The position numbers and the translations under genes were made by a program. DNA of 12,742 bases from an uncultured Faecalibacterium sp. (GTDB lineage: Bacteria; Bacillota; Clostridia; Oscillospirales; Ruminococcaceae): assembly GCA_934525405.1 (NCBI GenBank), contig CAKSZF010000041.1, positions 1 through 12,742 on the forward strand. The letters are read 5' to 3'. Shown piece after piece: positions 6,784 to 12,742 of the stretch; within the stretch, counting starts at the first letter, position 1, and each line of letters opens with the position of its first letter. A model generated the notes under the pieces. The model was not told the DNA's origin. It saw only the letters and a list, made by a program, of their open reading frames with translations, and searched no databases.

Positions 6784-9300
6784 ATGCTGCTGCGTAGTTT
6801 TGAATCCTTTGAAAAGACTGAAAACGGCTACCTCATCCACGGCGATGCCGCCGATGTGAAGCTGATTTTCATGACAGACGATATCATCCGCATCCGGGTG
6901 CACTTCGACAAGGGCACCCCCATGGAGGAGGAGTCCTACACGCTGGTGACTACCGCGTGGGAGGACCGGATGGATGCCCTGCTCAAGGACGAGCGCACCC
7001 GCATCACCGCGCTGGATGTCCCCTGCGCAGAGGACGATAAGACCCTGACCTTTGAGACCGCGCACCTGACTTTGAAGCTGTTCAAAAAGCCCTTCCACTT
7101 TGAGCTGTTCGATAAGTCCGGCAAGCTGATCTATCAGGATCTGCGGGAGCGCGCCTTTGAGAAGGATCAGATCGGCCGTCTGAGCCACTTCTCCAAGGTG
7201 GACCGGGAATACGACCACTTCTACGGCTTTGGCGAAAAGACCGGCCATCTGGATAAAAAGGGACGCCGCCTGCGGATGTCCCCCAAGGATGCCATCGGCC
7301 ACGATCCCGAGACCGGCGACCCGATGTATAAGCACATCCCCTTCTACGTCCGTGTAAATGAGCACGACCTGCGCCCTGTCGGCCTGTTCTACCACAACTC
7401 CTACGACTGCGTGTTCGACCTTGGCGAGGAGCTGTCCGGCTACTGGGAGCGCTACTGCTACTACCAGACCGACGGCGGCGATATCGACCTGTTCCTGCTG
7501 GCTGGTGAGACCCTGCCCGAGATCCTGAACGAGTACACCCTGCTGACCGGCCGCAGCGCCCTGCCCACCAAGCAGTCTCTGGGCTACTGCGCTTCCACCA
7601 TGTACTACGCCGAGCTGGAAAAGAACTGCGACGAGGAGATCTACAAGGTCATCGATAAGCACGAAAAAGAGGGCATCCTCATCGACAACTTCTGGCTGGC
7701 TTCCGGCTATTCCAGCGGCGAAAAGGACAATCTGCGCTATGTGTTCAACTGGAACAACAAGCGCTTCCCGGATCCGGAAAAGTTCTTTGAGAACATGAAC
7801 GCCCGGGGCATCAACGTCATCCCCAACCTGAAGCCCGGCATCCTGAAGCACCACCCCTACATCGACCTGTTTGAAAAGAACGATGTCTTTATCAAGACCC
7901 CGGACGGCAAGGCACCGTACTACGGCCGCTGGTGGGGCGGCGAGGGACGCTTCTTCGACTTCACCGGCCCCAATGGCCGCAACACCTGGAAGCAGCTGCT
8001 GGAAGAGAACATCCTCAAAAAGGGCACCAAGACCGTCTGGAACGACAACTGCGAGATGGACGGCGTGGAGGACCGCGACGCCCAGTGCGACTTTGAGGGC
8101 AAAAAGGGCACCATGGCAGAGCTGAAGATCCTGCACTCCAACCTGATGGCCTACACCGCCAAGCAGGCGCTGGCAGATGTGTACCCCGGCGAGCGCCCCT
8201 ACATCATCAACCGTGCAGGTTACGCTGGTATCCAGCGCTACGCACAGGTGTGGGGCGGCGATAACCTGACCGACTGGCGCACCGTCAAGTTCAACATTGC
8301 CACCATTCTGGGCATGGGCTTGTCCGGCTGCTCCAACATGGGCTGTGATATCGGCGGCTTTGCAGGCCCTGCACCCGAAGCAGAACTGCTGCTCCGCTGG
8401 CTGCAGAACGGCATCTTCCAGCCGCGCTTCTGCCTGAACTCCGCCAATAACGACAACACCGTTACCCAGCCGTGGATGTACGAGGAGAACCTGCCCTACA
8501 TCCGTGCAGCTTACCGTCTGCGCTACCGTCTGCTGCCCACCCTGTACTCCCTGATGTACGAGTCCAACCAGAACGGTATGCCGGCATGGCGTCCGCTGTT
8601 CCTGGAGTTCCCGGATGACCCCAAGTGCTACACCGACAAGAACCTGACCTTTATGTTCGGCAAGAGCATTCTGGTGGCGAACGTGGTGGAAAAGGGCGCA
8701 ACTACCCGCACCGTCTACCTGCCCGCAGGCTGCACCTGGTACGATATGAACGACGACCTGCGTGCCTACGAGGGTGGCCAGACCATCGAGGTCCCGGTCA
8801 CGCTGGCAAGCATCCCCATGTTCCTGCGCGGCTCTGCCGTTGTGGTGACCACCGAGGACGTCAAGCACATCCTCAAGGACACCATGCGCCAGATCGACCT
8901 GCTGGTTTCTGCCGAGACCGACACCAGCTTTGTGCTGTACGATGACGACGGCCACACCGAGGACTACAAAAACGGCGTTTACGCCAAGACCACCATCACC
9001 GTCAAGGCCGGCGACCGCACCGACATCCGCTTTGCCACCGAGGGCAGCTACGAATCCCCTGTGGAGCGCATGACCCTGAAGCTGGTCAGCAAGAAAAAGG
9101 GTGCGCTCTGGGCCAGCGTAGATGGGCAGCAGCTTCCCCAGTACATCGTCCGCGATGGCTGGGAGGCCGCAGAGTCCGGCTGGTACTATAACCTGCCTGA
9201 CCGCACCATCTGGGTCAAGTTCGCAAAGCCTGCCAAGAAGGACTTTACGGTGACTGTCTCCACCGAAAAGTTTGACCTGATCGGTATGGCAGAGGACTAA
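6784..9300 (+). CDS. GH31 family alpha-glycosidase (paralog B)
   Basis: 838-aa cytoplasmic GH31 enzyme, a tandem paralog of the upstream gene, roughly half identical by eye and collinear throughout (FYGFGEKTG at 146-154, the LPAGC-WYD region, shared C-terminal FDLIGM). Nucleophile Asp421 (VWNDNCE) and acid/base Asp522 (GCDIGGFAG) are present, so it should be active. It differs at the minus-1 subsite: where paralog A has RFSIHS...EPW, this one has RFCLNS...QPW, with Asn552 replacing the normally conserved His and Gln562 replacing Glu. It also has IDNFWLASGY (300-309) where A has IDGFHLSSGY. It starts 21 nt after paralog A, with GGAGG in the gap, so the two are co-translated from one mRNA. Divergent specificity (another sugar at the non-reducing end, or another linkage) is the likely meaning. 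Confidence 0.93.
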   Translation: MLLRSFESFEKTENGYLIHGDAADVKLIFMTDDIIRIRVHFDKGTPMEEESYTLVTTAWEDRMDALLKDERTRITALDVPCAEDDKTLTFETAHLTLKLFKKPFHFELFDKSGKLIYQDLRERAFEKDQIGRLSHFSKVDREYDHFYGFGEKTGHLDKKGRRLRMSPKDAIGHDPETGDPMYKHIPFYVRVNEHDLRPVGLFYHNSYDCVFDLGEELSGYWERYCYYQTDGGDIDLFLLAGETLPEILNEYTLLTGRSALPTKQSLGYCASTMYYAELEKNCDEEIYKVIDKHEKEGILIDNFWLASGYSSGEKDNLRYVFNWNNKRFPDPEKFFENMNARGINVIPNLKPGILKHHPYIDLFEKNDVFIKTPDGKAPYYGRWWGGEGRFFDFTGPNGRNTWKQLLEENILKKGTKTVWNDNCEMDGVEDRDAQCDFEGKKGTMAELKILHSNLMAYTAKQALADVYPGERPYIINRAGYAGIQRYAQVWGGDNLTDWRTVKFNIATILGMGLSGCSNMGCDIGGFAGPAPEAELLLRWLQNGIFQPRFCLNSANNDNTVTQPWMYEENLPYIRAAYRLRYRLLPTLYSLMYESNQNGMPAWRPLFLEFPDDPKCYTDKNLTFMFGKSILVANVVEKGATTRTVYLPAGCTWYDMNDDLRAYEGGQTIEVPVTLASIPMFLRGSAVVVTTEDVKHILKDTMRQIDLLVSAETDTSFVLYDDDGHTEDYKNGVYAKTTITVKAGDRTDIRFATEGSYESPVERMTLKLVSKKKGALWASVDGQQLPQYIVRDGWEAAESGWYYNLPDRTIWVKFAKPAKKDFTVTVSTEKFDLIGMAED

Positions 9301-9333
9301 AAAGCCATCTCTAATCTTCTTTAATTCTTCTTC

Positions 9334-9381
9334 AGAAACATGAAGGCCCGTGGGGAACTCCCCACGGGCCTTCGTGTTTTT
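9334..9381. terminator. bidirectional intrinsic terminator
   Basis: GAAGGCCCGTGGGG (9342-9355) and CCCCACGGGCCTTC (9360-9373) form a perfect 14-bp stem with a 4-nt loop (AACT). The stem extends through one T-G wobble and further A-T/C-G pairs to about 20 bp (9336-9379). TTTTT (9377-9381) follows on the plus strand and TTTCT on the minus strand. It lies between the convergent GH31 paralog B and MATE genes and serves both. Confidence 0.92.
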
Positions 9382-9391
9382 ATAATAAGTT

Positions 9392-10768
9392 TCAGGCTTC
9401 GGTCTGCGTCTCCCGCCGGAGGATGCGGCAGACCATGAACAGGCAGTAGAACATTGCCAGACCCCAAGCAAAGGGGTTGGAAAGGCAGATGCCCAGATAG
9501 CCAAGGCCGGTATTTACCGCCAGCACGCCGCCAAGACTGCGGCCGATGAGCTCGCCCACACCGGAAACAACCGCCAGCACGCTGTAACCAAGCCCCTGCA
9601 AGGTGTTGCGGAAGATCATCAGAAGGCCGTGGAAGCAGAACAGCATACTCATGACGCTGAGGTACTGGATGGCACCCGCCGTGACAGCGGGGTCGGCATC
9701 GCCCAGCACCAGCCCCACCGCGTAGGGCTTGATGAAAAAGATCACGCCCCACGCCACGGCGCAGTAGACCAGCTGCACCATACAGCCATCCTTGATGCCC
9801 TGTCGGATGCGGTCGGTGCGGCGGGCACCGTGGTTCTGCCCCACATAGGTGGCCATGGCCATGCCTACGCTTTCCATGGGCAGGGTGAACATCTGACGGA
9901 TCTTTTCGCCTGCGGTCTGGGCGGCCACGGCGGTGCTGCCCAGCAGGTTAATGGCGTCCTGCATGATGACTGCACCGATGGCCGAGACCGAGTATTCAAA
10001 CCCCATGGGAAGGCCGATATAGGCCAACCGCTTGCAGTGCCCTGCCGAAAACAGGGTGCGCGGCTGCCGGAAGGAAAGCCCCTCCAGCTTTGCCGTGCGG
10101 GCAAAGAACCAGTAGGCGCACAGCCCGCCGCTGAGCAGCTGGCTGAGCACGGTGGCAATGGCGGCGCCGTCCACCCCCATGCCCAGCGGCACGATGAAGA
10201 GATAGTCCAGCAGAATGTTCACCACGCTGGCGAACAGCAGGAAATAAAACGGGTGCCGGGAATCCCCCAGTGCTCGCAGCACGCTGGAAGTGTAGTTGTA
10301 CAGCACCGTAGCCGGGATACCCAGAAAAATGATCTGGATGTAGAGCACTGCATCGGCGTACAGCTCCTCCGGCGTATGGATGAGCTGGAGCAGCGGCCCT
10401 GCCATCAGGGTGGTGAGCACGGTGAACACTACGCTCAGCACCAGACAGAGCAGAGCACCGTTCAGCAGGTATTTTTGCAGTCCGTCCTTATCCTTTGCGC
10501 CAAAGGTTTCTGCCGCCGGGATGCCAAAACCCACACAGGCGCCCTGCACAAAGCCCAGAATGAGGAAGTTGAGGGAGTAGGTGGTGCCCACCGCGCCCAG
10601 TGCATCGGTGCCCAGACACCGCCCTACGATGACGGTGTCCGCAAAGCTGTACAGCTGCTGGAATAAGGTGCCCAGCACCAGCGGCAAGGCGAACCGCAGG
10701 ATCTGGAACAGCGGCTTGCCTACCGTAAGGTCGGTGGTGCCGGAGCGCTTTTGAGAAGTAGCTGCCAT
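9392..10768 (-). CDS. MATE family efflux transporter
   Basis: 458-aa polytopic membrane protein with about 12 predicted helices, the size of bacterial MATE (multidrug and toxic compound extrusion) exporters, which use a Na+ or H+ gradient. The N-terminal signature is clear: RFALPLVLGTLFQQLYSFAD (25-44), then TVIVGR and LGTDALGAVG (45-61), the region lining helix 1. The second half repeats the fold (GLPMGFEYSVSAIG, AAQTAGEKIRQMFTLPMESVG, ATYVGQNHGA). AAGGAG 8 nt before the ATG and a promoter at 10801-10829 support the start. It converges on the GH31 operon and is separated from the upstream repressor gene by a hairpin, so it is probably an independent unit. The substrate is unknown. Confidence 0.95.
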   Translation of the reverse strand: MAATSQKRSGTTDLTVGKPLFQILRFALPLVLGTLFQQLYSFADTVIVGRCLGTDALGAVGTTYSLNFLILGFVQGACVGFGIPAAETFGAKDKDGLQKYLLNGALLCLVLSVVFTVLTTLMAGPLLQLIHTPEELYADAVLYIQIIFLGIPATVLYNYTSSVLRALGDSRHPFYFLLFASVVNILLDYLFIVPLGMGVDGAAIATVLSQLLSGGLCAYWFFARTAKLEGLSFRQPRTLFSAGHCKRLAYIGLPMGFEYSVSAIGAVIMQDAINLLGSTAVAAQTAGEKIRQMFTLPMESVGMAMATYVGQNHGARRTDRIRQGIKDGCMVQLVYCAVAWGVIFFIKPYAVGLVLGDADPAVTAGAIQYLSVMSMLFCFHGLLMIFRNTLQGLGYSVLAVVSGVGELIGRSLGGVLAVNTGLGYLGICLSNPFAWGLAMFYCLFMVCRILRRETQTEA

Positions 10769-10800
10769 AAAGAAAACTCCTTATCTATGGTATTTTAACT

Positions 10801-10829
10801 ATTCTACCATGGACAGCCGCTTTTCCCAA
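10801..10829 (-). promoter_or_regulatory. sigma-A promoter of the MATE gene
   Basis: On the minus strand, -35 TTGGGA (10829-10824), a 17-nt spacer and -10 TAGAAT (10806-10801). The -10 is preceded by TG-G, an extended -10. Transcription would start near 10794, giving a leader of about 26 nt containing the AAGGAG site. Confidence 0.65.
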
Positions 10830-10866
10830 AGTGGTTTTGTGATAGGAAGTTGTCTTTTTGTGACGG

Positions 10867-10908
10867 AAGAGCCGAACCCCTCCCCAATCGGGAAAAGGTT
10901 CGGCTCTT
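10867..10908 (-). terminator. probable terminator after the LacI-type gene
   Basis: AAGAGCCGAACC (10867-10878) and GGTTCGGCTCTT (10897-10908) form a 12-bp stem. Read as minus-strand RNA it continues inward as UUUUCCC/GGGGAGG with wobble pairs, about 19 bp around a 4-nt loop. It sits between the repressor stop (10938) and the MATE promoter (10829). The T-tract is weak on the minus strand (CTCTTCC) and better on the plus strand (CTCTTTTGG), so termination strength is uncertain. Confidence 0.6.
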
Positions 10909-10937
10909 TTGGCTTCTCTGAAAAAGAGGATATTTCA

Positions 10938-11963
10938 TCAGACCTCCGGCGGCGGGCAGCAGCTCTCCCGGGGGATGAGCTTGTGCGGCACGATGATCTT
11001 TGTTGCCAGAAGGTTCGGGTTCTCGATGTGGTTGATGGTCTGGCTGGCGGCTTCCATGCCCAGCTGGTAGGGGTTGACGTCCACGGTGGTCAGCTGCGGG
11101 CTGGTGATGCGGGAGAACAGCGAGTTGTTGAAGGACACGATGGACAAATCTTTCGGGACGCGCAGTCCCAGCTTGCCGCAGAACTGTTCCAGCACCACGG
11201 CAAGGATGTCGTCACTGACCAGCATGGCGGTGGGGTGATTCGGGGCGGTGAGCAGAGCTTTCAACGCCCCCTCGTAGGCATCGTTCAGGGTGTTGACCTC
11301 CACACAGTCCTCTTCCCGGGGGGTGATGCCGTGCTTGAGCAGGGACATCTGGTAGCCCCGCTTGCGTTCGGCGGAAAACAGCATGGCATTGCTGACCCCG
11401 AAATACGCAATGCGGCGGTGCCCCATCTCGTAAAGGTAATCGGCGGCTTCCTCCCCGGCAAGGGCGTTGTCGTTGTCGATGTAGATGGTCTGGTTCGCGG
11501 ACTGCGCCGCCTTGCCCACAATGACATGGAGCAGACCTTCATTGCGCAGATACGCCGCCACCGGACAGTCCTTTTTGGAGTAGAGCAGGATAAAGCCGTC
11601 CGCCTGTGCGTTGGCCACCATGCTCTGGATAGCGTCCAGCACCTCGGCATCGTCCTGCCCGGTGATGACCGTGTTCACATACCGCCGCTGGTTGCAGAAC
11701 TGCCCGATGCCGCGGATGATCTCCAGATGAAAGGCGTTTTCGTAGACGTCCCGCTGGGAGGAGGGCAGAATGATGCCGATGGTCTTGGAAAAAGCCTCCA
11801 CCGGCTCGGCCTCAAAATTCGGCTCGTAGCCCAGCTGTGCCATGATGCGGCGCACCCGCTCCTTGGTCTCCCGGCTGATGGAAGGGCTGTCCTTGCAGGT
11901 GCGGGACACCGTGGAGGGCGAGACCCCCGCTGCCGCTGCGACATCCTTGATGGTAACTGCCAT
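10938..11963 (-). CDS. LacI-family repressor, MalR-like
   Basis: 341-aa LacI/GalR-family transcription factor. The N-terminal helix-turn-helix is TIKDVAAAAGVSPSTVSR (4-21), followed by the hinge region RRIMAQLGYEPN (38-49). The periplasmic-binding-protein-like effector domain starts at TIGIILPSSQRDVYENAFHLEIIRG (61-85 region) and includes IDNDNALAGEEAADYL and VSFNNSLFSRITSPQLTTVDV. The pattern 'P-S...D-x-Y-x-N-x-F...RGI' and 'ID-N-D-N' resembles MalR of streptococci and lactobacilli, and the divergent PTS gene is of the glucose/maltose type, so an alpha-glucoside or glucose-related effector is plausible. GGAGG 8 nt upstream and a strong promoter support the start. The C-terminal tail RESCCPPPEV carries a Cys pair. 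It probably represses itself and the PTS gene through the intergenic half-sites. Confidence 0.93.
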   Translation of the reverse strand: MAVTIKDVAAAAGVSPSTVSRTCKDSPSISRETKERVRRIMAQLGYEPNFEAEPVEAFSKTIGIILPSSQRDVYENAFHLEIIRGIGQFCNQRRYVNTVITGQDDAEVLDAIQSMVANAQADGFILLYSKKDCPVAAYLRNEGLLHVIVGKAAQSANQTIYIDNDNALAGEEAADYLYEMGHRRIAYFGVSNAMLFSAERKRGYQMSLLKHGITPREEDCVEVNTLNDAYEGALKALLTAPNHPTAMLVSDDILAVVLEQFCGKLGLRVPKDLSIVSFNNSLFSRITSPQLTTVDVNPYQLGMEAASQTINHIENPNLLATKIIVPHKLIPRESCCPPPEV

Positions 11964-11992
11964 AGTCTGTTCCTCCCTGATATAGTAGTTCT

Positions 11993-12021
11993 ATTGTAAA
12001 GCCGTTTGCACGCAATGTCAA
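11993..12021 (-). promoter_or_regulatory. strong sigma-A promoter of the LacI-type gene
   Basis: On the minus strand the consensus -35 TTGACA (12021-12016), 17-nt spacer and -10 TACAAT (11998-11993). The spacer contains TTGCACGCAA (12006-12015), two inverted TTGC half-sites, so a bound repressor would block RNA polymerase. Transcription starts near 11986, about 23 nt before the ATG. Confidence 0.8.
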
Positions 12022-12226
12022 TGTTTGCGCACGGGATTGCGTAAACCGTGCAACACTGAGCTTGCGTACCTTCGACAATTTCCACAAATAAGCGTGCATC
12101 CGCTTGTGCAAAACATAGAAATATTATTTTCGCTTCAAAAAACTCTTGTAAAAATTGCAGAGTTGGATTATTCTTGTTGCGTAAAGTAGTGCAAACGCAA
12201 TGCAATGCTTGCACAAAACGATGCAA
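12006..12226. promoter_or_regulatory. multi-site operator region with 13 TTGCRY/RYGCAA half-sites
   Basis: Half-sites on the plus strand are TTGCAC 12006, TTGCGC 12025, TTGCGT 12037, TTGCGT 12062, TTGCGT 12177 and TTGCAC 12209. Inverted ones are ACGCAA 12010, GTGCAA 12048, GTGCAA 12106, GTGCAA 12189, ACGCAA 12195, ATGCAA 12200 and ATGCAA 12221. About 0.4 would be expected by chance in this length. They overlap the repressor promoter and the start region of the PTS promoter. The nearest candidate binder is the adjacent LacI-type protein. None occurs in the other intergenic regions of the window. Confidence 0.65.
12146..12174 (+). promoter_or_regulatory. probable sigma-A promoter of the PTS gene
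   Basis: -35 TTGTAA (12146-12151), 17-nt spacer, -10 TATTCT (12169-12174). The expected start near 12181 falls inside the TTGCGT...GTGCAA element at 12177-12194, so repressor binding there would occlude initiation. The leader is about 68 nt and contains GTGCAA (12189) and TTGCAC (12209), which could form a 6-bp hairpin. Confidence 0.55.
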
Positions 12227-12248
12227 AAAGGGAATAAGGAGGAACATC

Positions 12249-12742
12249 ATGGCAACAACAAAAGCGGCTCCGGGCAAAAAGGGGCTCATCAACTTCGACT
12301 TCTTACAGAAGCTGGGCAAGGTGCTGATGACGGTCATCGCCGTCATGCCGGCTGCCGGTCTGATGATCAGTCTGGGCAAGCTGGTGCAGATGGGCGGCGG
12401 CGATATCGCAGCGGTCATGACCATCGGCACCACGATGGAGAACATCGGCTGGGCGGTCATCAATAACCTGCACATCCTGTTCGCTGTCGCCATCGGCGGC
12501 AGCTGGGCAAAGGAGCGTGCAGGCGGTGCCTTTGCCGCCGTGCTGGCGTTCGCCCTCATCAACGTGATCACCGGCAACATCTTCGGCGTGACCAGCGCCA
12601 TGCTGGCAGACCCCAACGCCGTGACCCACACCCTGTTCGGGCAGGAGATCGCCGTCAACGGCTACTTCACCTCCGTGCTGGGCGCACCGGCGCTGAACAT
12701 GGGCGTGTTCGTGGGCATCATTGCCGGTTTTGTGGGCGGCGT
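12249..12742 (+). CDS. PTS glucose/maltose-type transporter EIIC subunit (partial)
   Basis: 164 codons are visible; the gene runs off the right edge. The sequence is the N-terminal part of a glucose-family phosphotransferase EIIC membrane domain: FDFLQKLGKVLMTVIAVMPAAGLMISLGK (helix 1 region), GWAVINNLHILFAVAIGGSWAKERAGGAFAA (the family's characteristic stretch), LINVITGNIFGV and GAPALNMGVFVGIIAGFVGG. The AKERAGGAFAA segment and the spacing resemble the streptococcal maltose/glucose PTS proteins (MalT/PtsG group). Whether EIIB or EIIA domains are fused downstream cannot be seen. AAGGAGG (12236-12242), 6 nt before the ATG, fixes the start. It is divergent from the MalR-like repressor and shares its operator region. 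Confidence 0.93.
   Translation, partial: MATTKAAPGKKGLINFDFLQKLGKVLMTVIAVMPAAGLMISLGKLVQMGGGDIAAVMTIGTTMENIGWAVINNLHILFAVAIGGSWAKERAGGAFAAVLAFALINVITGNIFGVTSAMLADPNAVTHTLFGQEIAVNGYFTSVLGAPALNMGVFVGIIAGFVGG

Noticed and set aside
4267..9300. Sulfoquinovosidase (GH31 YihQ-type) identity for the two enzymes, with sulfoquinovosides as TRAP ligand
   Set aside because: The Arg and Trp motif that recognises the sulfonate in YihQ-type enzymes is not seen; the equivalent stretch is FHLSSGYTS or FWLASGYSS followed by the RY/C-VF-WN segment. No sulfosugar catabolic genes are in the window.
4087..9504. 1805-codon open frame on the minus strand spanning both GH31 genes
   Set aside because: It is antisense to two collinear GH31 genes with complete catalytic motifs and good ribosome binding sites. 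Its translation is low-complexity, rich in V, G, A, L and H, with no recognisable domain. It stays open because the GH31 codons rarely place stop triplets in that opposite frame in this GC-rich, biased DNA.
9629..10666. 345-codon plus-strand frame opposite the MATE gene
   Set aside because: His/Gln-rich antisense translation of a hydrophobic protein; no initiation signal.
10809..11999. 396-codon plus-strand frame opposite the LacI-type gene
   Set aside because: Starts inside the MATE promoter and runs through a hairpin and a clear LacI gene on the other strand; no domain recognised.
12090..12105. AAGCG-TGCATC-CGCTT hairpin in the repressor/PTS intergenic region
   Set aside because: Only 5 bp, no T-tract, and it lies between the two promoters upstream of both start sites, so it is not expected in either transcript.
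12191..12205. CcpA catabolite-responsive element in TGCAAACGCAATGCA
   Set aside because: It resembles a cre site but the TG...CA spacing is one base too long. The surrounding repeated TTGCRY half-sites explain the sequence better.
11675..12658. 327-codon minus-strand frame across the repressor/PTS intergenic region
   Set aside because: It overlaps two strongly supported genes and both promoters, and its translation resembles no known protein.

Overview
The window looks like a chromosomal segment of a gut Firmicute. Moderately high GC, strong AAGGAGG-type ribosome binding sites, good sigma-A promoters and the style of the proteins suggest Faecalibacterium or a close Ruminococcaceae/Oscillospiraceae relative. 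That assignment is an impression from the sequence, not a database result. I see no insertion sequence, CRISPR array, rRNA or tRNA.

Layout. (1) Positions 1-277, minus strand: N-terminal cupin part of an AraC-type regulator that runs off the left edge, with a well-formed promoter at 338-366. (2) 527-1102: a two-TM YcxB-like membrane protein of unknown function. (3) 1187-9300, plus strand: a carbohydrate locus with a complete DctP-type TRAP transporter (lipoprotein binding protein 1187-2239, small membrane subunit 2341-2829, large membrane subunit 2829-4148), followed by two tandem cytoplasmic GH31 alpha-glycosidase paralogs (4267-6762 and 6784-9300). Three RNA-level structures punctuate it: a predicted three-way-junction leader before dctP, a long hairpin between dctP and dctQ, and an intrinsic terminator between dctM and the first GH31 gene. 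A strong bidirectional terminator closes the locus. (4) 9392-10768, minus strand: a MATE-family exporter with its own promoter. (5) 10938-11963, minus strand: a LacI/MalR-type repressor. (6) 12249-12742, plus strand: the start of a glucose/maltose-type PTS EIIC, running off the right edge.

How the genes work together. The TRAP genes and the GH31 pair read as one uptake-and-cleavage module. DctP captures a ligand outside the membrane, DctQM imports it with ion coupling, and the GH31 enzymes hydrolyse it inside the cell. TRAP ligands normally carry an acidic group and GH31 enzymes cut alpha-glycosides, so an acidic alpha-glycoside is the natural hypothesis. The second GH31 enzyme has diverged at a normally invariant substrate-site His (now Asn), which suggests different specificities for the two enzymes. 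The repressor and PTS gene form a separate divergent unit. Their 285-bp intergenic region is packed with TTGCRY/RYGCAA half-sites that overlap both promoters, which points to autoregulation and control of the PTS by this repressor. The same half-site was not found in the other intergenic regions, so there is no sequence evidence that this repressor controls the TRAP/GH31 locus.
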